A stretch of 64,000 nt of DNA from Lophium mytilinum (GCA_010093605.1 MU004204.1:146105-210104), one strand, 5' to 3'; numbered from the stretch's first letter, positions 47,392 through 59,592 are shown. Program-made: numbers and translations. Notes: generated from the sequence alone by a model not told the origin.

Positions 47392-48044
47392 GCAGTTTTC
47401 TTTGTTTACGCGCTATGAGTGGGGATACCTGGATACCTGTGTGCTTGGTTTTGTATTGTGAGCGATGAACTTTAATTTTCTAATCTCATAAGTGCTGATA
47501 CATAAATGCGACTCTTGACACAGTCTCCAATAATTACGGCTTGACTACGCGTAGATAGCACCTAACATAAACAGCGGGCCGGCGTGGTCCGAAAATCGCA
47601 TCGCGCCAGTTGAGCAGCTAGCAGACAATTTGGAGGATTCCTCATGGCACCTCTGGCTGGCAGGGCTGGCCGATTTGAAGCCCTCCAATACGTCATCCAG
47701 CGCTGGGTTCGTTGGATTATAGCCCACTCGAAATCTGGGATCACACACCGCAGCTAAGGGTCTATTACTAGTCCTGCCGGGACAGACCAGGGTCTTGATG
47801 ATCCTACCCTTGTACCCTGGAGAGATCAATCCTTTGGTGTTGTGGCGTTCAGGGCGTTGGCCAGCACCAGCCACTCGCGAATCGACTTGGCGATCCAGAC
47901 TCCAGATCCCAGGTGCCAGCATCGGAACGTCATAGACTTAGCAGGGGTACACCATCCTTCAGAACGCGTCTTCAGCTGACCCCTTACTTCCTGGTTCCTC
48001 CTCAAGTACTTCTCTATCTCCTACGTCTGCAATTGCTTCCCTTG
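47392..48044. other. Intergenic, promoter side of the photolyase gene
   Basis: No separate gene seen. The photolyase frame stays open upstream to an ATG at 47913, but that stretch is not protein-family-like. Confidence 0.45.
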
Positions 48045-50063
48045 ATGCTCAAAAAAACATATTCTACTATACCGCGAATTACTCACGCAGCTTCTACATT
48101 CCTTCCCAAAGCACGCGCCAACCACCTCCAACTCTCACACTTCAACAATCACATCCTCACGCGGAGACCTCTACAACCGCAAACGCGCCTCTTCAACACC
48201 ACACCCTCCCTCACCATGCCCCCCAAACGCAAAACCCCAGCAGCCCCCTACACCGACCCCGTAGGATCCGCCCCCAACAAACGCTCCCGCGCCTCGAAGC
48301 CCGCCCCGAAAGCCACCGAAAGCAACGGCAACGACCCCCCGTCCTTCGACCACTCCCGCCCCGAAGAGACCTCTGGCATCGTCCAGCGCGAATTCTACCC
48401 CGCCGAACTCTCCAACGAGCGCTGCGCCATGTACAACTCGGGCGAGATCCCTCGCCCGCTCGCCGTCCTCGAAACCACGCTCTCGGAAACGCGCTCCGCG
48501 CGCGAAAAGACCGAGATTGGGGAGAGCGTGGTGCACTGGTTCAAACGCGATCTGCGCCTGCGCGACAACAAAGGGCTGAGTCTCGCGGCAGCGAAAGCAA
48601 AAGCGGGTGGCGTGCCGCTGATCTGCGTGTTTCTGGTAAGTCCGCAAGACTACCAGGCGCATTTGACGAGTGCGCCGCGGGTGGATTTCGAGATCAGGAC
48701 GCTGGAGGTGCTGAAGGGGGATTTGGGGAGGCTGGATGTGCCGTTGGTGGTTGAGACGGTGGAGAAGAGGAGGAGGCTGCCTGGGAGGTTGTTGGAGATG
48801 GCGGAGAGGTGGGGCGCGAAGCATGTGTTTTGTAATGTTGAGTATGAGGTGGATGAGTTGAGGAGGGAGGAGAGTTTGGTGAAGTTGGGGTTGGAGAAGG
48901 GGATTGCGTTTGAGGCGGTGCATGATGATGTGGTGGTGCCGCCGGGTGCGTTGGTTACGGGGACGGGGAAGCAGTATGCGGTGTATAGTCCGTGGTTTAG
49001 GTCGTGGATTAAGCATGTTCATGCGCACGCGGAGTTGTTGAAGGTGTGGGAGGGACCTGGGAAGAATCCGAGTGATGCAAGGACGAAGTTTAGGACGTTG
49101 TTTGACAGTGAGATGCCTGAGGCGCCGGACAACAAGAAGCTCGAGCCGGAAGAGAAGAAGAAGTTGGAGCGTTTGTGGCCCGCTGGAGAACATGAGGCGA
49201 TAGCACGGCTAGAGAAGTTCTTGGGTGAGAAGGTCGGAAAGTACTCCGCCATGAGGAACTTTCCAACCGCAAATGGTACTGCTTGTGTCAGTGTTCATCA
49301 CAGCGTCGGTACACTTGCGAGCAGAACCAGTGTACGCATGGCAAGGGACGCCAACAACACAAAAAGGCTCGACGCAGGAAATGAAGGTATCAGAGTTTGG
49401 ATATCAGAAGTCGCGTGGCGAGACTTCTACAAACACGTACTGGCCAACTGGCCATACGTCTGGTAAATTTTCCATCCCCCCTTCCTCCTAACCCTCAACT
49501 AAACAGGCGGCAGCATGAACAAACCCTTCAAGTACGAATACACCAACATCGAGTGGGAATACAACACCGAGCACTTCGAAGCCTGGTGCGCTGGCAAGAC
49601 CGGCTACCCCATTGTCGACGCCGCCATGCGCCAACTAAACTCCACCGGCTACATGCACAACCGCTGTCGAATGATCGTCGCTTCGTTCCTCGCCAAAGAC
49701 CTCCTGCTCGACTGGCGCATGGGCGAGCGCTACTTCATGGAGCACCTCATCGACGGCGATTTTGCGTCCAACAATGGCGGGTGGGGCTTCAGTGCGTCTA
49801 CGGGCGTCGACCCGCAGCCTTACTTCAGGATCTTCAACCCGTTGTTGCAGAGCGAGAAGTTCGACGCCGAGGGTGACTATATCCGAAAATGGGTGGAGGA
49901 GTTGAGGAATGTTGAAGGGAAAGCGATTCATGATCCTTATGGGAGAGGGGCTGCCGGCGAGGCAAAGAAGAAGGGGTACCCGAAGCAGATTGTTGAGCAC
50001 AAGTTTGCGAGAGAGAGGGCTTTGACGAGATACAAGGCTGGCATTGGGCGAGAGACAGCATGA
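48045..50063 (+). CDS. PHR1: Class I CPD photolyase
   Basis: Blue-light-driven repair of cyclobutane pyrimidine dimers using FADH- and an antenna pigment. Two exons, 48045-49462 and 49514-50063, joined through a CAG acceptor to restore WPYVCMNKPFK, give 655 residues; Neurospora Phr has about 640. Antenna domain: HWFKRDLRLRDN to about residue 300. FAD/catalytic domain: GNEGIRVWISEVAWRDFYKH, GYPIVDAAMRQLNSTGYMHN, NRCRMIVASFLAKDLLLDWR and DGDFASNNGGWGFSASTGVD, all intact. Two good starts exist. ATG 48045 (MLKKTYSTIPRITHAAS...) adds a basic, Ser/Thr-rich presequence-like leader. ATG 48216 (MPPKRKTPAAP) starts with a nuclear-signal-like stretch and gives 598 residues. Yeast Phr1 works in both nucleus and mitochondria, so both starts may be used. 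Confidence 0.95.
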
Positions 50064-50422
50064 TCTTATATTAGAGGTATATTGGAGTACTACCTAGATC
50101 TATATTTCTTACTTGTACATATAATGCCCTACGAAAGTCTTCTTCAAAGTTGCGTGAAGGGGCTTAGTTCTTAGTCCGGCCTTCGCTAGTAGAATCAATT
50201 ATAACTATTCTTATCGCTCTTTCCTTACAAAGTCTAGAAGGGAAGGCTGGTAGTATGGATTCTAGGCTTATTTCGAAGAAATGGCGAGAGCGATGGTATG
50301 ATGAAGTGAAGGCAAGATACATATCATTTTTCCAGAGGCCGTGGTAGGTATCACTTATATGCTGCTTAAAGATCTTGGGATTCGCAGACTTGCGAAGAAT
50401 ATAGGGTGTAGGAACGAAAGGA
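50064..50422. other. Convergent 3' region
   Basis: It lies between the 3' ends of the photolyase gene (+) and the membrane-protein gene (-). No gene seen. Confidence 0.5.
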
Positions 50423-52315
50423 TCATTCCATTTCCAGCTGATCGTGACACCAATGAGGATCAGATCGGTCGATGCACCGCAATCGAAGTCTACCTCGCCC
50501 ATCGTCTTTCTTGGTTAGCCGGTTCGCGTTACAGAGCCCTACTTCGACTTCTTCGATCACTTTGGACGAGTCGAGCAGTATTGCTATAATGGTCAGCATG
50601 AATGGTAAAGCTAGATCAACGGCTTGCAACTTACAAGTCAGAACTGGATCCCGGACCGGAGGCCGTATGCAGCCGGATTGTATTTTCCATAGAAGAATGC
50701 TTGCGAAAGTTAACAAAGTGTTTAGTGCGACCCAAAGAATGACTCTCCAAGTAGCGACGCTAGCAATAACGGCAGGTGCAGCCACGTCTATTGTTGTGTT
50801 CGGGTTTGTCGAACCACCCAGAGTATTGGTAAGGCCACTCCAGAAGCCCTGGTATGCCACTTTTAGTACATTCTCGATAACGATCTGCACAGCAGCAGGG
50901 TCGGCAGAGTTAGGGCTCCATGAAGTTATGACATGCATCATATCGAGCCAGGAAATTGTTTGCGTTACGGCTGAAAGAGAATACTCTGTCAATGGATCTG
51001 ACATAACTTCAAATTGCATTTCCCCGGGGTGGGGTAGGCATTCCAGTATAGATGGTGCGACTAGAGTGGCCCTCGAACCCGCACATTCGACGACGCCAGC
51101 GTTGAAGTGGACGCCTGCAATGGCATAGCAAGTCGTTAAATTCGTGCTCGAATGATGTGTCACAAATTCGTCGACAGGAAGATCATTGGACCCATCGTCA
51201 AAAGGCTTCCAAGAACGGGAGCAATTGGTCAAATTCCCGTGGTTTGGGTATCGAAAGGCTTTATAGACAACATAGGTGTGTTCACTGACTCTCCATGGCC
51301 GAGGAAGTGCGTCGTCATCCAAGGATTCGTTGTTTGGTTTTCGAACCAACCCGACAACCGGCGTATCCGGCCTGTAATCGCCGTCACCGATATTGAAGTA
51401 CGCGTCGTCATTATAATAAACGGCGTCCTGGATTTCTTGCGGGATTGAGCGTAATCTTAACCATCTGAAATTGGAGATTTCAAAGGCCGGCATGAAAACC
51501 GACTCGACGGTGCTACCATTCGCATAACCTTCGACCTCAGGCGTGAACCTACGCAGGTTCTTGATTGGGATAGAGATGTTAGTATTTATAGAGTTGCCGA
51601 ATATCTTGAGTGCCGCCCCCGCGGCTACGTGAAGCTGGACGAGTCTGTATACGGGCTGGTAATCGCCAGCAACCAGGCGGTACCAAGGTGGCGTAGATGT
51701 CCAGTCCGTTGCATGCGCAGAAGCATGTGCGATTTGGAGGTTCGATCTTTGCCCATACGTCATTAGGGCAGGCACCCACGTTATCGCGCCAGATAATATT
51801 GGGGAAGCCAGCTGGGCAGGCCAACCCAACAGCAGCACAAGGCCTAGAAGTATTGTCGTCTTGTCTCCACCAAGCAGTGGAGTCCTGAAGGAGATCTGGT
51901 TAGATAACTGAGAAAGCTGAAGCCCAGTTTTCTCAAGGGCGATGAAAGCGCAACGCCATGCCGTTATAGCCTGCCATGCCGTTATAAAAATACTGATAAT
52001 CTTTAGACCAACGGAGAAAAGCGTGGTAACGTCGGATTGGGTAAGGTAGTGCTGCGGTACTCTGTAGACTGGAAACGTGGTCTCTCTGATGCTCCATTGT
52101 ACCAGACAGGCTAGCAGGATAGTGCAGAAGAGGTGGCCAGGTGCCAACCACCACGTTTGGACTATTGACAGAAGACCAGACTGTTCATGCCGCTGTAGGC
52201 ACTTATGATGTGGCTCTTCCACGTCGGCAGAGCTGATGGAACCTGGGTATTGGAGAAGTGCGATGCTAGAGCTAGCGCTGTGACCAGAGTATGCCTGGTC
52301 TTCCTGGTCGTCCAT
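50423..52315 (-). CDS. Fungal multi-span membrane protein of unknown function
   Basis: Minus-strand gene from the ATG at 52315. I predict a 51-nt GT-AG intron at 50634-50584 (GTAAGTTGCA...ATTATAG), giving 613 residues. Because the intron is 3n and has no stop, reading through gives a 630-residue form. Cytosolic N-tail (about 1-55); TM segments near 62-80, 98-116 and 150-172; a large, probably lumenal/extracellular domain (about 180-500) with several N-x-S/T sites and scattered Cys; a last TM near 520-548 (SVATWRVILWVALNTLLTFA); then a short basic tail. This layout occurs in uncharacterised Dothideomycete/Leotiomycete proteins. No catalytic motif is visible. Confidence 0.72.
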   Translation of the reverse strand: MDDQEDQAYSGHSASSSIALLQYPGSISSADVEEPHHKCLQRHEQSGLLSIVQTWWLAPGHLFCTILLACLVQWSIRETTFPVYRVPQHYLTQSDVTTLFSVGLKIISIFITAWQAITAWRCAFIALEKTGLQLSQLSNQISFRTPLLGGDKTTILLGLVLLLGWPAQLASPILSGAITWVPALMTYGQRSNLQIAHASAHATDWTSTPPWYRLVAGDYQPVYRLVQLHVAAGAALKIFGNSINTNISIPIKNLRRFTPEVEGYANGSTVESVFMPAFEISNFRWLRLRSIPQEIQDAVYYNDDAYFNIGDGDYRPDTPVVGLVRKPNNESLDDDALPRPWRVSEHTYVVYKAFRYPNHGNLTNCSRSWKPFDDGSNDLPVDEFVTHHSSTNLTTCYAIAGVHFNAGVVECAGSRATLVAPSILECLPHPGEMQFEVMSDPLTEYSLSAVTQTISWLDMMHVITSWSPNSADPAAVQIVIENVLKVAYQGFWSGLTNTLGGSTNPNTTIDVAAPAVIASVATWRVILWVALNTLLTFASILLWKIQSGCIRPPVRDPVLTCKLQAVDLALPFMLTIIAILLDSSKVIEEVEVGLCNANRLTKKDDGRGRLRLRCIDRSDPHWCHDQLEME

Positions 52316-54227
52316 ATCGGAAGAGGCTGTTGTAGGCTGTCGATGTTAACGTTATGACTGATGCGGAACGTCGGGCTCTTTATAGCTTTTCGACTCCCAT
52401 AGATTCGGAAAAGAACGTGGCCAGTGCTGTGCAGCCCGCAGGAAAAAGCAACGAGGCTGAACTTCAGCCTCGCTGATGCGCATGTTGCGTTGCTATATCG
52501 GACGATAATGTTCTTGGCACTGAGACTTGATAGGAGGTCAAGTAGCCGCCCTGCACGGGGCTGAAGCGGGCTCTTCAGCTACACCTCGGGAACTGATCTA
52601 CATTGTGGGGTCTAAGACTCCTTGGGCATGCAGGTAGATACAGCCCTTAGACGCATTCTGTGGCTAGACTGCAGGTGGCTTTTTAGGAAAGACGGAACGG
52701 GACTCCATGAGATTGTGGTTATTGGTACACAGCAGCCTTTCTCAGGGATCAAAAGCCATCATGACACCGTACCCACTTGTATCGATAACGACGAGACGCG
52801 TCTAGGGACTGTAGAAATCTGACCTACTATTGGCTCGTCCGAAGCCGCAGCTCTCTTTCAGTATCGAAAATACTTGGCTTAGTCTAACCTGCATGCTCTA
52901 CCTTCGCAGACATAGCCCACTTGAGATATTCTAAGATTGACGAGGAAAGACACATCAAGAACACAGAAAGCTCAGCCTCATGGGGGCCAAGTCATGGGGC
53001 TCTGCGTATGAACTGCCCTTGTACGGCTGAAAGCGTGAAGGGGCTACGTGGAACGATTTGAGCATGGGAGGAGGAAAAATCCCTACTATGTAGTAGCGGA
53101 ATTCCTCGACTGTAGGCTGAAGAATCTGCGGCGGGAGACTCTAGCCGCGACCAGAATGGAAGGCGTGACTTTAGTGGGCGTTTATAAGAGAAGGTTTCAT
53201 TGGCCATGGCTCGATGGCAGACGCCTATCGCAGCAGCTGTCACTTGATGGATAGCTCAGTGAAGACTATTAACGCTAGGACCATGCCTCAGACGGTGGAT
53301 TGGGGTTCTCCATTAAATTCAGGTCCGCTCGGTCTCGACCTGGTGTTGACAGAGCAATCACCTTGCCAAAAAATTGTAGATAAGTCGTGTTATCCGGTTT
53401 GCGAAGGGCTGGGTTGTGGTGTAATGGCTCGTCGCGGAGACGTTCGATTCAAGGAAAGCGGATATGTCACGTGCAATGACACTTGAACATCATGCTAAAT
53501 GGGAAGAGACGCTCTATTTTCAATCTGGCACAAACTACAATCTTTGATCTTTCGATTTCTATCCTCGTACTATAGATAGACCTTTTCGATAGAGCGTAAA
53601 CCATATCGACGTCCATCTAGCGCCTCTATAGCCACAAAAAGGGCAAAAAAGCCAGCTTCCATTTCTGCGTCCTCAATATACCGAAGCCAAACGAGTATCT
53701 CCAAGGTCACACCATGGGTATCATTCGTTGCTTTATAAAACTCTTAGCGTGTTCAGTTAGTGGCTTTTCCGCTGTCAAATATTCTATACCTCCTAGAATA
53801 ACGTAGCCGAATTTCTTACGTATTTCAAGTTGTTTCATGCATATATAGCTATCTTACCTACTAGTCATCTTTGATGTAGTTTGAGGAGCCTATGAGATGA
53901 ACGTAAGATAAAGCAGGAAAGAATGAAGTAAAACAAGATAACAGACAATAAAACAGAATAAGATGAATCAGTACGAGTAAATAAATCCCGGCTAAGATAT
54001 TAGTTCAACGCTTGCTTTACATCCACAAATCTCAGCCTTACGCAGCTATGCACGCTTCATATAACGCAATTTGGTAAATAGGCACCCGGCGTCACAGTTA
54101 CGAGAATCTTCTTTACTTCTAATGCAATATGCTAGATTGTGTATAGATTTCCAAATCTCTAAGATGAGGCTAAGCAGATATATGTGTTGGGGGTGTAGAT
54201 AAAGGTTTACTTCAGACACCCTTGGTC
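52316..54227. other. Intergenic, with an AT-rich relic
   Basis: 52.3-53.5 kb is unique sequence with only short frames. A tRNA-like scrap, GTGGTGTAATGGCT, about 20 bases before GTTCGATTC (53417-53451) is too short to be a tRNA. From about 53.5 to 54.0 kb the DNA turns clearly AT-rich with TA-rich words, as in transposon relics mutated by RIP, but no element can be named. Confidence 0.4.
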
Positions 54228-56406
54228 TTATCCACCCCAAGATCCTTCCGGCAGGCCAGTGCTGCCTAGGTTCGAGCTATATCTGCGGAAACCCACTCCC
54301 ATGCCAATCGGAACGCTAGACCTCCGCCTCAAAGACCTTCTTCGCGGGGGATGCGACATGCTTGTCGATCGTATACGCGCTATGCGCTCATTCTCTTCAT
54401 CGCTCGATTCATCATCTGTGTTCAAGGCGGTACTAGTGCGCGACGCCGTGTGGCTCAATAGATTGCCTGGTTCGCCATATTCAGATTCAGCCTCCAGGAC
54501 CTCCTCATCTGATTTGTCGTCCTCGTCGTCTGAGGTCAAAAGGGCATCCGGATCATCCGAATCAACCTCCTCATCGTTCGCAAAGCCCTTTCCTTCAATT
54601 AGGAAGAAGGTCGGAATGGCCGCCAGGAGCGAGATTGCGCCCAGTATCCAGAATGGGGTAATAATGTAGCCGTGCTTTACACCCATTGTGAACATGCCAC
54701 CTCCAATAGCTGGCCCAAAGGCTCGACCGATGGCGGAAGCGCTCGTGGCCATGCCATTTAGTGTCCCGAGTGTTTTGAGGCTGCTCGCGCTATTGGTGAG
54801 TAGGATAGTGGAGGTTGGGAATGCAAATGTGCCTGCCATGCCGCGGATAATCATCAGTACCGACATGACCACGAATCTGGAGGCATTGGTTGGCAAAAGC
54901 GCGGTAAATGGCGTGAGGAAGAAGATGAGTGGGAATGTAAGGAAGGCGGTTCGAAGGCAGCGGAGGACGCCAAATTTCCGGGCGATGGGAGGGAAGAGGA
55001 TGAGCTGGGAGGCTGTCGCTCCTACGCTGAAGACAGTGAAAAGTAGGCCAGTCTCGCGGGTACCTTAAATTCACATCAGCTCGAATTCTACTCTGTATAT
55101 GAGCAGTAAGGCTGATTGACTTACCAACGCCATAGCCGCTCGCAAACTTAAAGGGCAGAGTGACATCCGGCCCGTTGAGATCCTGAACGGGATGATGCAG
55201 GAACACCGGAATGAGTTGGTCGAATGCAACACTATATAGGGCCAACAGCGCATACACAAGCAGATTAAGAGATGTTTGGGTTGTCAGGACGTCTCTCCAC
55301 CTGGGCTTTGGGGCTTGCACCGCGGAGGTGGAGTTTTCAGCGAAGGACTCTTCGTCGTCTATGAGCCTTGCCGCGGCGCCTGGTGATTTCTTATTTAAGA
55401 GGGGCTCTCTTTCGCGATCCTCCGTTTTTCCTTTCCCAGTCAAGGTTCTCACTATGCGCCTAAAACTGGCAGTCAATTTCTTCCCTAGGATTATGCCAAT
55501 ATCCCGCTCGTTCTTCTTAGACTCTAGCGATTCCTGCCGTCAAATCAGCTCCAGCCCTGAGCGCAAATTCCTATGACATTTGCTCATAGTTTCGGGAACA
55601 TACTTGGAGAAAAAGGAATCCGGTAATGATGCCAGTAAGGAACAATATAGCCGCTACCATATTTGGCAACGCATACGGATACTTCTCAAAGAATTTCGTG
55701 CCTCGAGGTTTTCGGGGATCTGTCTGTAACGGATTTGACAGGGCACCCCCAATCATCTGCGGTATTCACGTTAGATTTACAGTTCCCGAGAAAGGCAAGA
55801 TGATGTGAGTCTTGCATACCGGTCCGACCATGGCCCCAAGCGAGAAGACAAGAGGCATGATACTGAAAGCCCTTGGTTGCAGCTCCTGCGAAGAGATTAG
55901 CACCTACGCTAGTATAAAGAAAGTTCCAGAGCGTTACTCGCTTTCCAAGGGCACAATTCCGCCACTACTGTCCGCAGTATTCCTACGTTTCCATTGCCCG
56001 CTCCCTGCAGTGCTCTGGCTGCGAAAGCCATAGGCAAAGACGTCGAGAAGCCCCAGATCAACATGCATATCATGGTATTACACAAGCCAATCAAGATCAC
56101 AGTCTTGCGGCCAAATCGATCGGAGGCAGCGCCCCAGGGTATGCCGGTGACGCACTGGCAGGCTGAGAACACTGAACTTGTCAAGCCAGCCCACCTTGCA
56201 ATATCATTCTGAGCAACTCCGAAGCTCTCGATCATTTCGGGGAGGTAGGGGAAGACCGACGTGAGGGCGATTGGCTCTGCGATCCGGCATATTGCTAAAG
56301 TGAGGTTAGTTTTCTGCGAAAAGCTGAAAGCATGGATTCAAGAATCATTGCAAGGCGTCTTACAAAGTATCACCAGCTGTTTTACTGGTAGACGTCTCTT
56401 TGTCAT
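54228..56406 (-). CDS. MFS transporter (YCR023C-like family)
   Basis: Six exons on the minus strand: 56406-56364, 56294-55942, 55885-55820, 55756-55604, 55533-55125, 55063-54228, giving 619 residues. About 12 spans. Motif A-like GAASDRFGRKTVILIGL between TM2 and TM3; RALQGAGNGNVGILRTVVAE in TM4; a charged cytosolic loop between TM6 and TM7 (about 206-275); and an acidic/Arg-Ser C-tail (about 500-619, SDDPDALLTSDDEDDKSDEE). Restoring the family sequence PWKELQPRAFSIMPLV requires the second intron (55941-55886) to use a GC donor (GCGAGT...CGCAG); the nearby GTAACG donor breaks the frame. Relatives are annotated as multidrug or tetracycline-resistance-like exporters. The substrate is unknown. 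Confidence 0.9.
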
Positions 56407-56811
56407 GGCGGCGGGTTTCTTGCACAGTTGTGCATGCTGTCGCGACGGAGAGGTAAAATAAGGCGAAAGGACCAACAGAGTCATGATTTGAGGCAGAGAA
56501 TGAACCTAAGGCAGACCCCCGTCCCCGCCATCGGCTTGCCTTCACCGCGCTAGCCTTCCGCAGCGGCTTCCCCGCTGAACTGCAGTTCGGCATTCCTCAT
56601 CTCGCTCAACCCGGGCGGCAAAGTTGTGATCACAAGGCATAAATGCGGTGTGCTTTTCGTGATGGTGGTGTATGGAAATGCAGGATGCGGAGGTGTAGTG
56701 GGAGGCCTAGGCTGAGGTTCCGCGAAGACCCTGACTGGCCAAGCTTTGCTATACCAACCACGCATCCCGACTGATTTACAACCTAGGAACCTTTCCATTC
56801 ACACTATAGAA
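56407..56811. other. Promoter side of the MFS transporter gene
   Basis: No gene seen; short frames only. Confidence 0.45.
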
Positions 56812-57310
56812 AGTCGAGATGGCCCAGGGCGTCTTCATTGGTATCTTTCCTCCAACACACACGCCTTTATACTCTGGTATTGATAGCACGCGAGAAAAGT
56901 GCAAAGATGCTAGTCACATGATCGAGGTCTGATTCACGAGCGTTGAAAACTTGGCATTCACTATCCACCAGGGAGTCTAGAGAGTCCAGGGGTATCTTCA
57001 TCGGTACCTACATTGTCAAAACGCACACTAATAGCCCCTAGTCTTGAACTTGTGAGGAATAGGTGACCAAGGCCTCATTAACAACACGGGAACTTCAACC
57101 TTTATTCTCTAGAGGGTCGATATGGCCCAGGGATGTTTGATGTGGCTATTTGTACCCAAAGGTACACATCTACCTGCCCAAAATCGGGATGCAAGAAGTC
57201 TTGCACGCTTAGGATATCGCATGTCTAAGGCCTCTTTTACCGTGTGCGAACCATTACTTTCTTTTCAAAGAGAGTCAAGATGGCCTAGAGTTGTCTTCTA
57301 CAGGGAGCTA
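56812..57310 (+). repeat. Degenerate direct repeats, about 140-165 bp, four copies
   Basis: A core resembling AGTCGAGATGGCCCAGGG followed by a TCTTCATTGGTA-like stretch recurs near 56812, 56976, 57114 and 57270. Before each lies a related stretch with TTTACC/TTATTCTC-like words. Two copies open small ATG frames (MAQGVFIGIFPP at 56820 and MAQGCLMWLFVP at 57122). The copies are strongly diverged, so unit borders are approximate. Confidence 0.5.
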
Positions 57311-59592
57311 CACTGAAGAGCCGAACTTACAGATCAATTTTCCATTTGAGTAGTGACGAATAAGGCTCTGGACAGCATGGGGGTTATCATAAGTACGACT
57401 TATCCTAAGTGTCAGTTAGTCTCAAGCTTCACCTTAGCAACTACGAGGAGCAGCAAAGGAAGGTCTATTCCGGCCGCATTTAGGAAATACGCTAGACAGA
57501 AAGTCCGGCCGTAAAGAGACCTCAAGTCCTCCTTTCCCTTCACAGTAAGACGAACCCACCCACACTTCATCCATACAAGACTGCCTCTATCATACCGTCC
57601 ATCCCTCACATCGCCGCCACATTTCCTCTCTACCACACCCTCCTAATCATCCGTGTAGCCCTCCAGCTTCACACATCCGATAAGTTTGGTACAACCAGCA
57701 CCGCATCTATCTTACGCAATCTCGGCCCTGGCCGCACGAGGTGACGCACAGCACTCTGCATCTCTCAGCCACGAGCGGCCCAGATAGGCGATGGTGGTAC
57801 AACGGGGGGTCTCGGAAGCCGGAGCTGATAATGGCCACGGCGGCTGTCACGGCACGGCTGTGCGACCGCTGTCACTGTCTTCTATGACCGGCTCCCTGCA
57901 GCGGCCGATGGATGGATGTCACCAGAGCGTTCGTGTGTGCTGCTCACGTGCGACTGTTCTGTTCGTGTGTTAGTGGTTGCACGTTCAGTCGTTGGCAAGT
58001 GTCGGCGGGTGTAGAACGATAGGGGACCGGGGGGGGCCCAGTGGCGGGTGTGACGCTTCGAGTGTTGTTCGATGGGATGGGCGCAGAAGTGATGGAAACG
58101 GGTTCCTGCATGGCGTTGACGGTCACGGTGGCGTTGGAGCCACTGAGTGCGATCGGAGTAATGTGTGCCGCGGATGATGATATCGCATGCAGGTCTCAGA
58201 GGACATGGCGGAGGCGGCCTTTTAGGCTTGCTCGGGGAAGTCGTCAGCTTTGTGAGACATAGACTCGAGATTGACGAGCGGGCCCTTGCATGGCGGAGGA
58301 AGCGTGGGAAGAGGCCGAGTTGGAGAGAAGAGGATATCAATGGCGGTAGCGCTAGTCGTCTAGATTGCTCAACTGATTTTGCTAATATCGCGATAGTCAT
58401 CCGGCCTCTCCCGTGCATTGAAGCCCGAATTGCTTCGGCGCCGAGTTTCTCTCCTCTCACAGCAACTCTGAACTACCCTCATTCCGTTTGCTTTGCAACT
58501 CCGGAGACCCCAAACGTACAACCGTCTCCACTCGTTTTCTACTCCAATGGGCAACTATCGTCCGCGTCTAACCTTTGTCACTATTACAGTAGCAGAGCCA
58601 ACCAACCGTGTCGCAGTCACCTCAAACCACGAACCTCTCATCTGGTAGCTGGACCTAGAACCAGGTCCAAATACGATTCCTATTCTCCCATCGTTGTACA
58701 AAAAACCGTTAGCCCAACAACACACAAATCGAGCTTCTACCTACTAGCTAGCATCTGACCTACCTACTCCAACCACATCTTGTGCCTTCTAGAGTGGCGA
58801 ATACCAGAACGAGCGTGTTTGAAGAACTACCTCACGTGCAATACAGCACGACAACGAAAAACCTCCAGCGCAATCACACCTATAAACGCAACCACAAAGC
58901 CCCGAAGAGCGCAGTCACACCCCCTAACTCACCTGTCCATCCACCCTTCCCCTCCGAAGTCAACTACAACCAAGGTATCATCCATCTAAAATGCCTCAAT
59001 TTTCACCAAGTGTGTACAACACGGTCCAAAATCCGGCCTGGAGATGATGCACCACCATCTCCTCAATCATCGAGGGTCGTGCCTTTGTCTTCAGCGTCAC
59101 GTTCCAGGCTACATCAAAGGGTCTTCGAATCTTTGCCATGTATGAGAGTCTCATAGTACAGTACCACGCCTCCTCTCCGTCTGACGTGAATTGTCCAAAT
59201 GTTCGTTGTTCACCAGGCGAGACCTCGTGAATCGCAGTTGCCTTCGGCGCTAAGCCGCATCAAGCACGCTTGCCTTGTTGCAACGTCGTGGATGTTGAGT
59301 TTCGCGCTAAGCCGTAAAAAGGGATAAACGCTATACAGCTTTAGCATCTCGGGACGCGGAGGATCGGTCGGCTCCACTTTTGATAAACTCCTAAAATGCC
59401 CTATTCGACCCCTTAAGGCAGTCAAGCTGAACAACTCCAAAATTTCTTCACGCTAGGCAGGGGATTTATTTCACGGTAGGTAGGAGATTTTTTGACGGTG
59501 AAAGGATTTTGCTTCACCCTTTTGGCATTATGTGGATATAGGCCGACTCATAGCAACAAATTGAAGCTTCAATATGTTCCTTACCTGATTCA
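57311..59592. other. Intergenic, no gene supported
   Basis: Overlapping Arg/Ser/His-rich frames on both strands (for example 57882-58460 minus and 58165-58758 plus) look like composition shadows. A G8-like run occurs near 58029. No recognised domain. Confidence 0.4.

Noticed and set aside
45926-50063. A light-response cluster made of the rhodopsin-domain protein and photolyase
   Set aside because: The fungal rhodopsin-domain family is not an opsin photoreceptor, and adjacency of two genes is weak evidence.
53405-53470. GTGGTGTAATGGCT plus GTTCGATTC, possible tRNA-Gly
   Set aside because: The distance between the two boxes is far too short for D and anticodon arms; at best a tRNA scrap.
57882-58460. 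192-codon minus-strand frame
   Set aside because: Arg/His/Ser/Thr-rich with no family resemblance, and equally long frames lie on the opposite strand.
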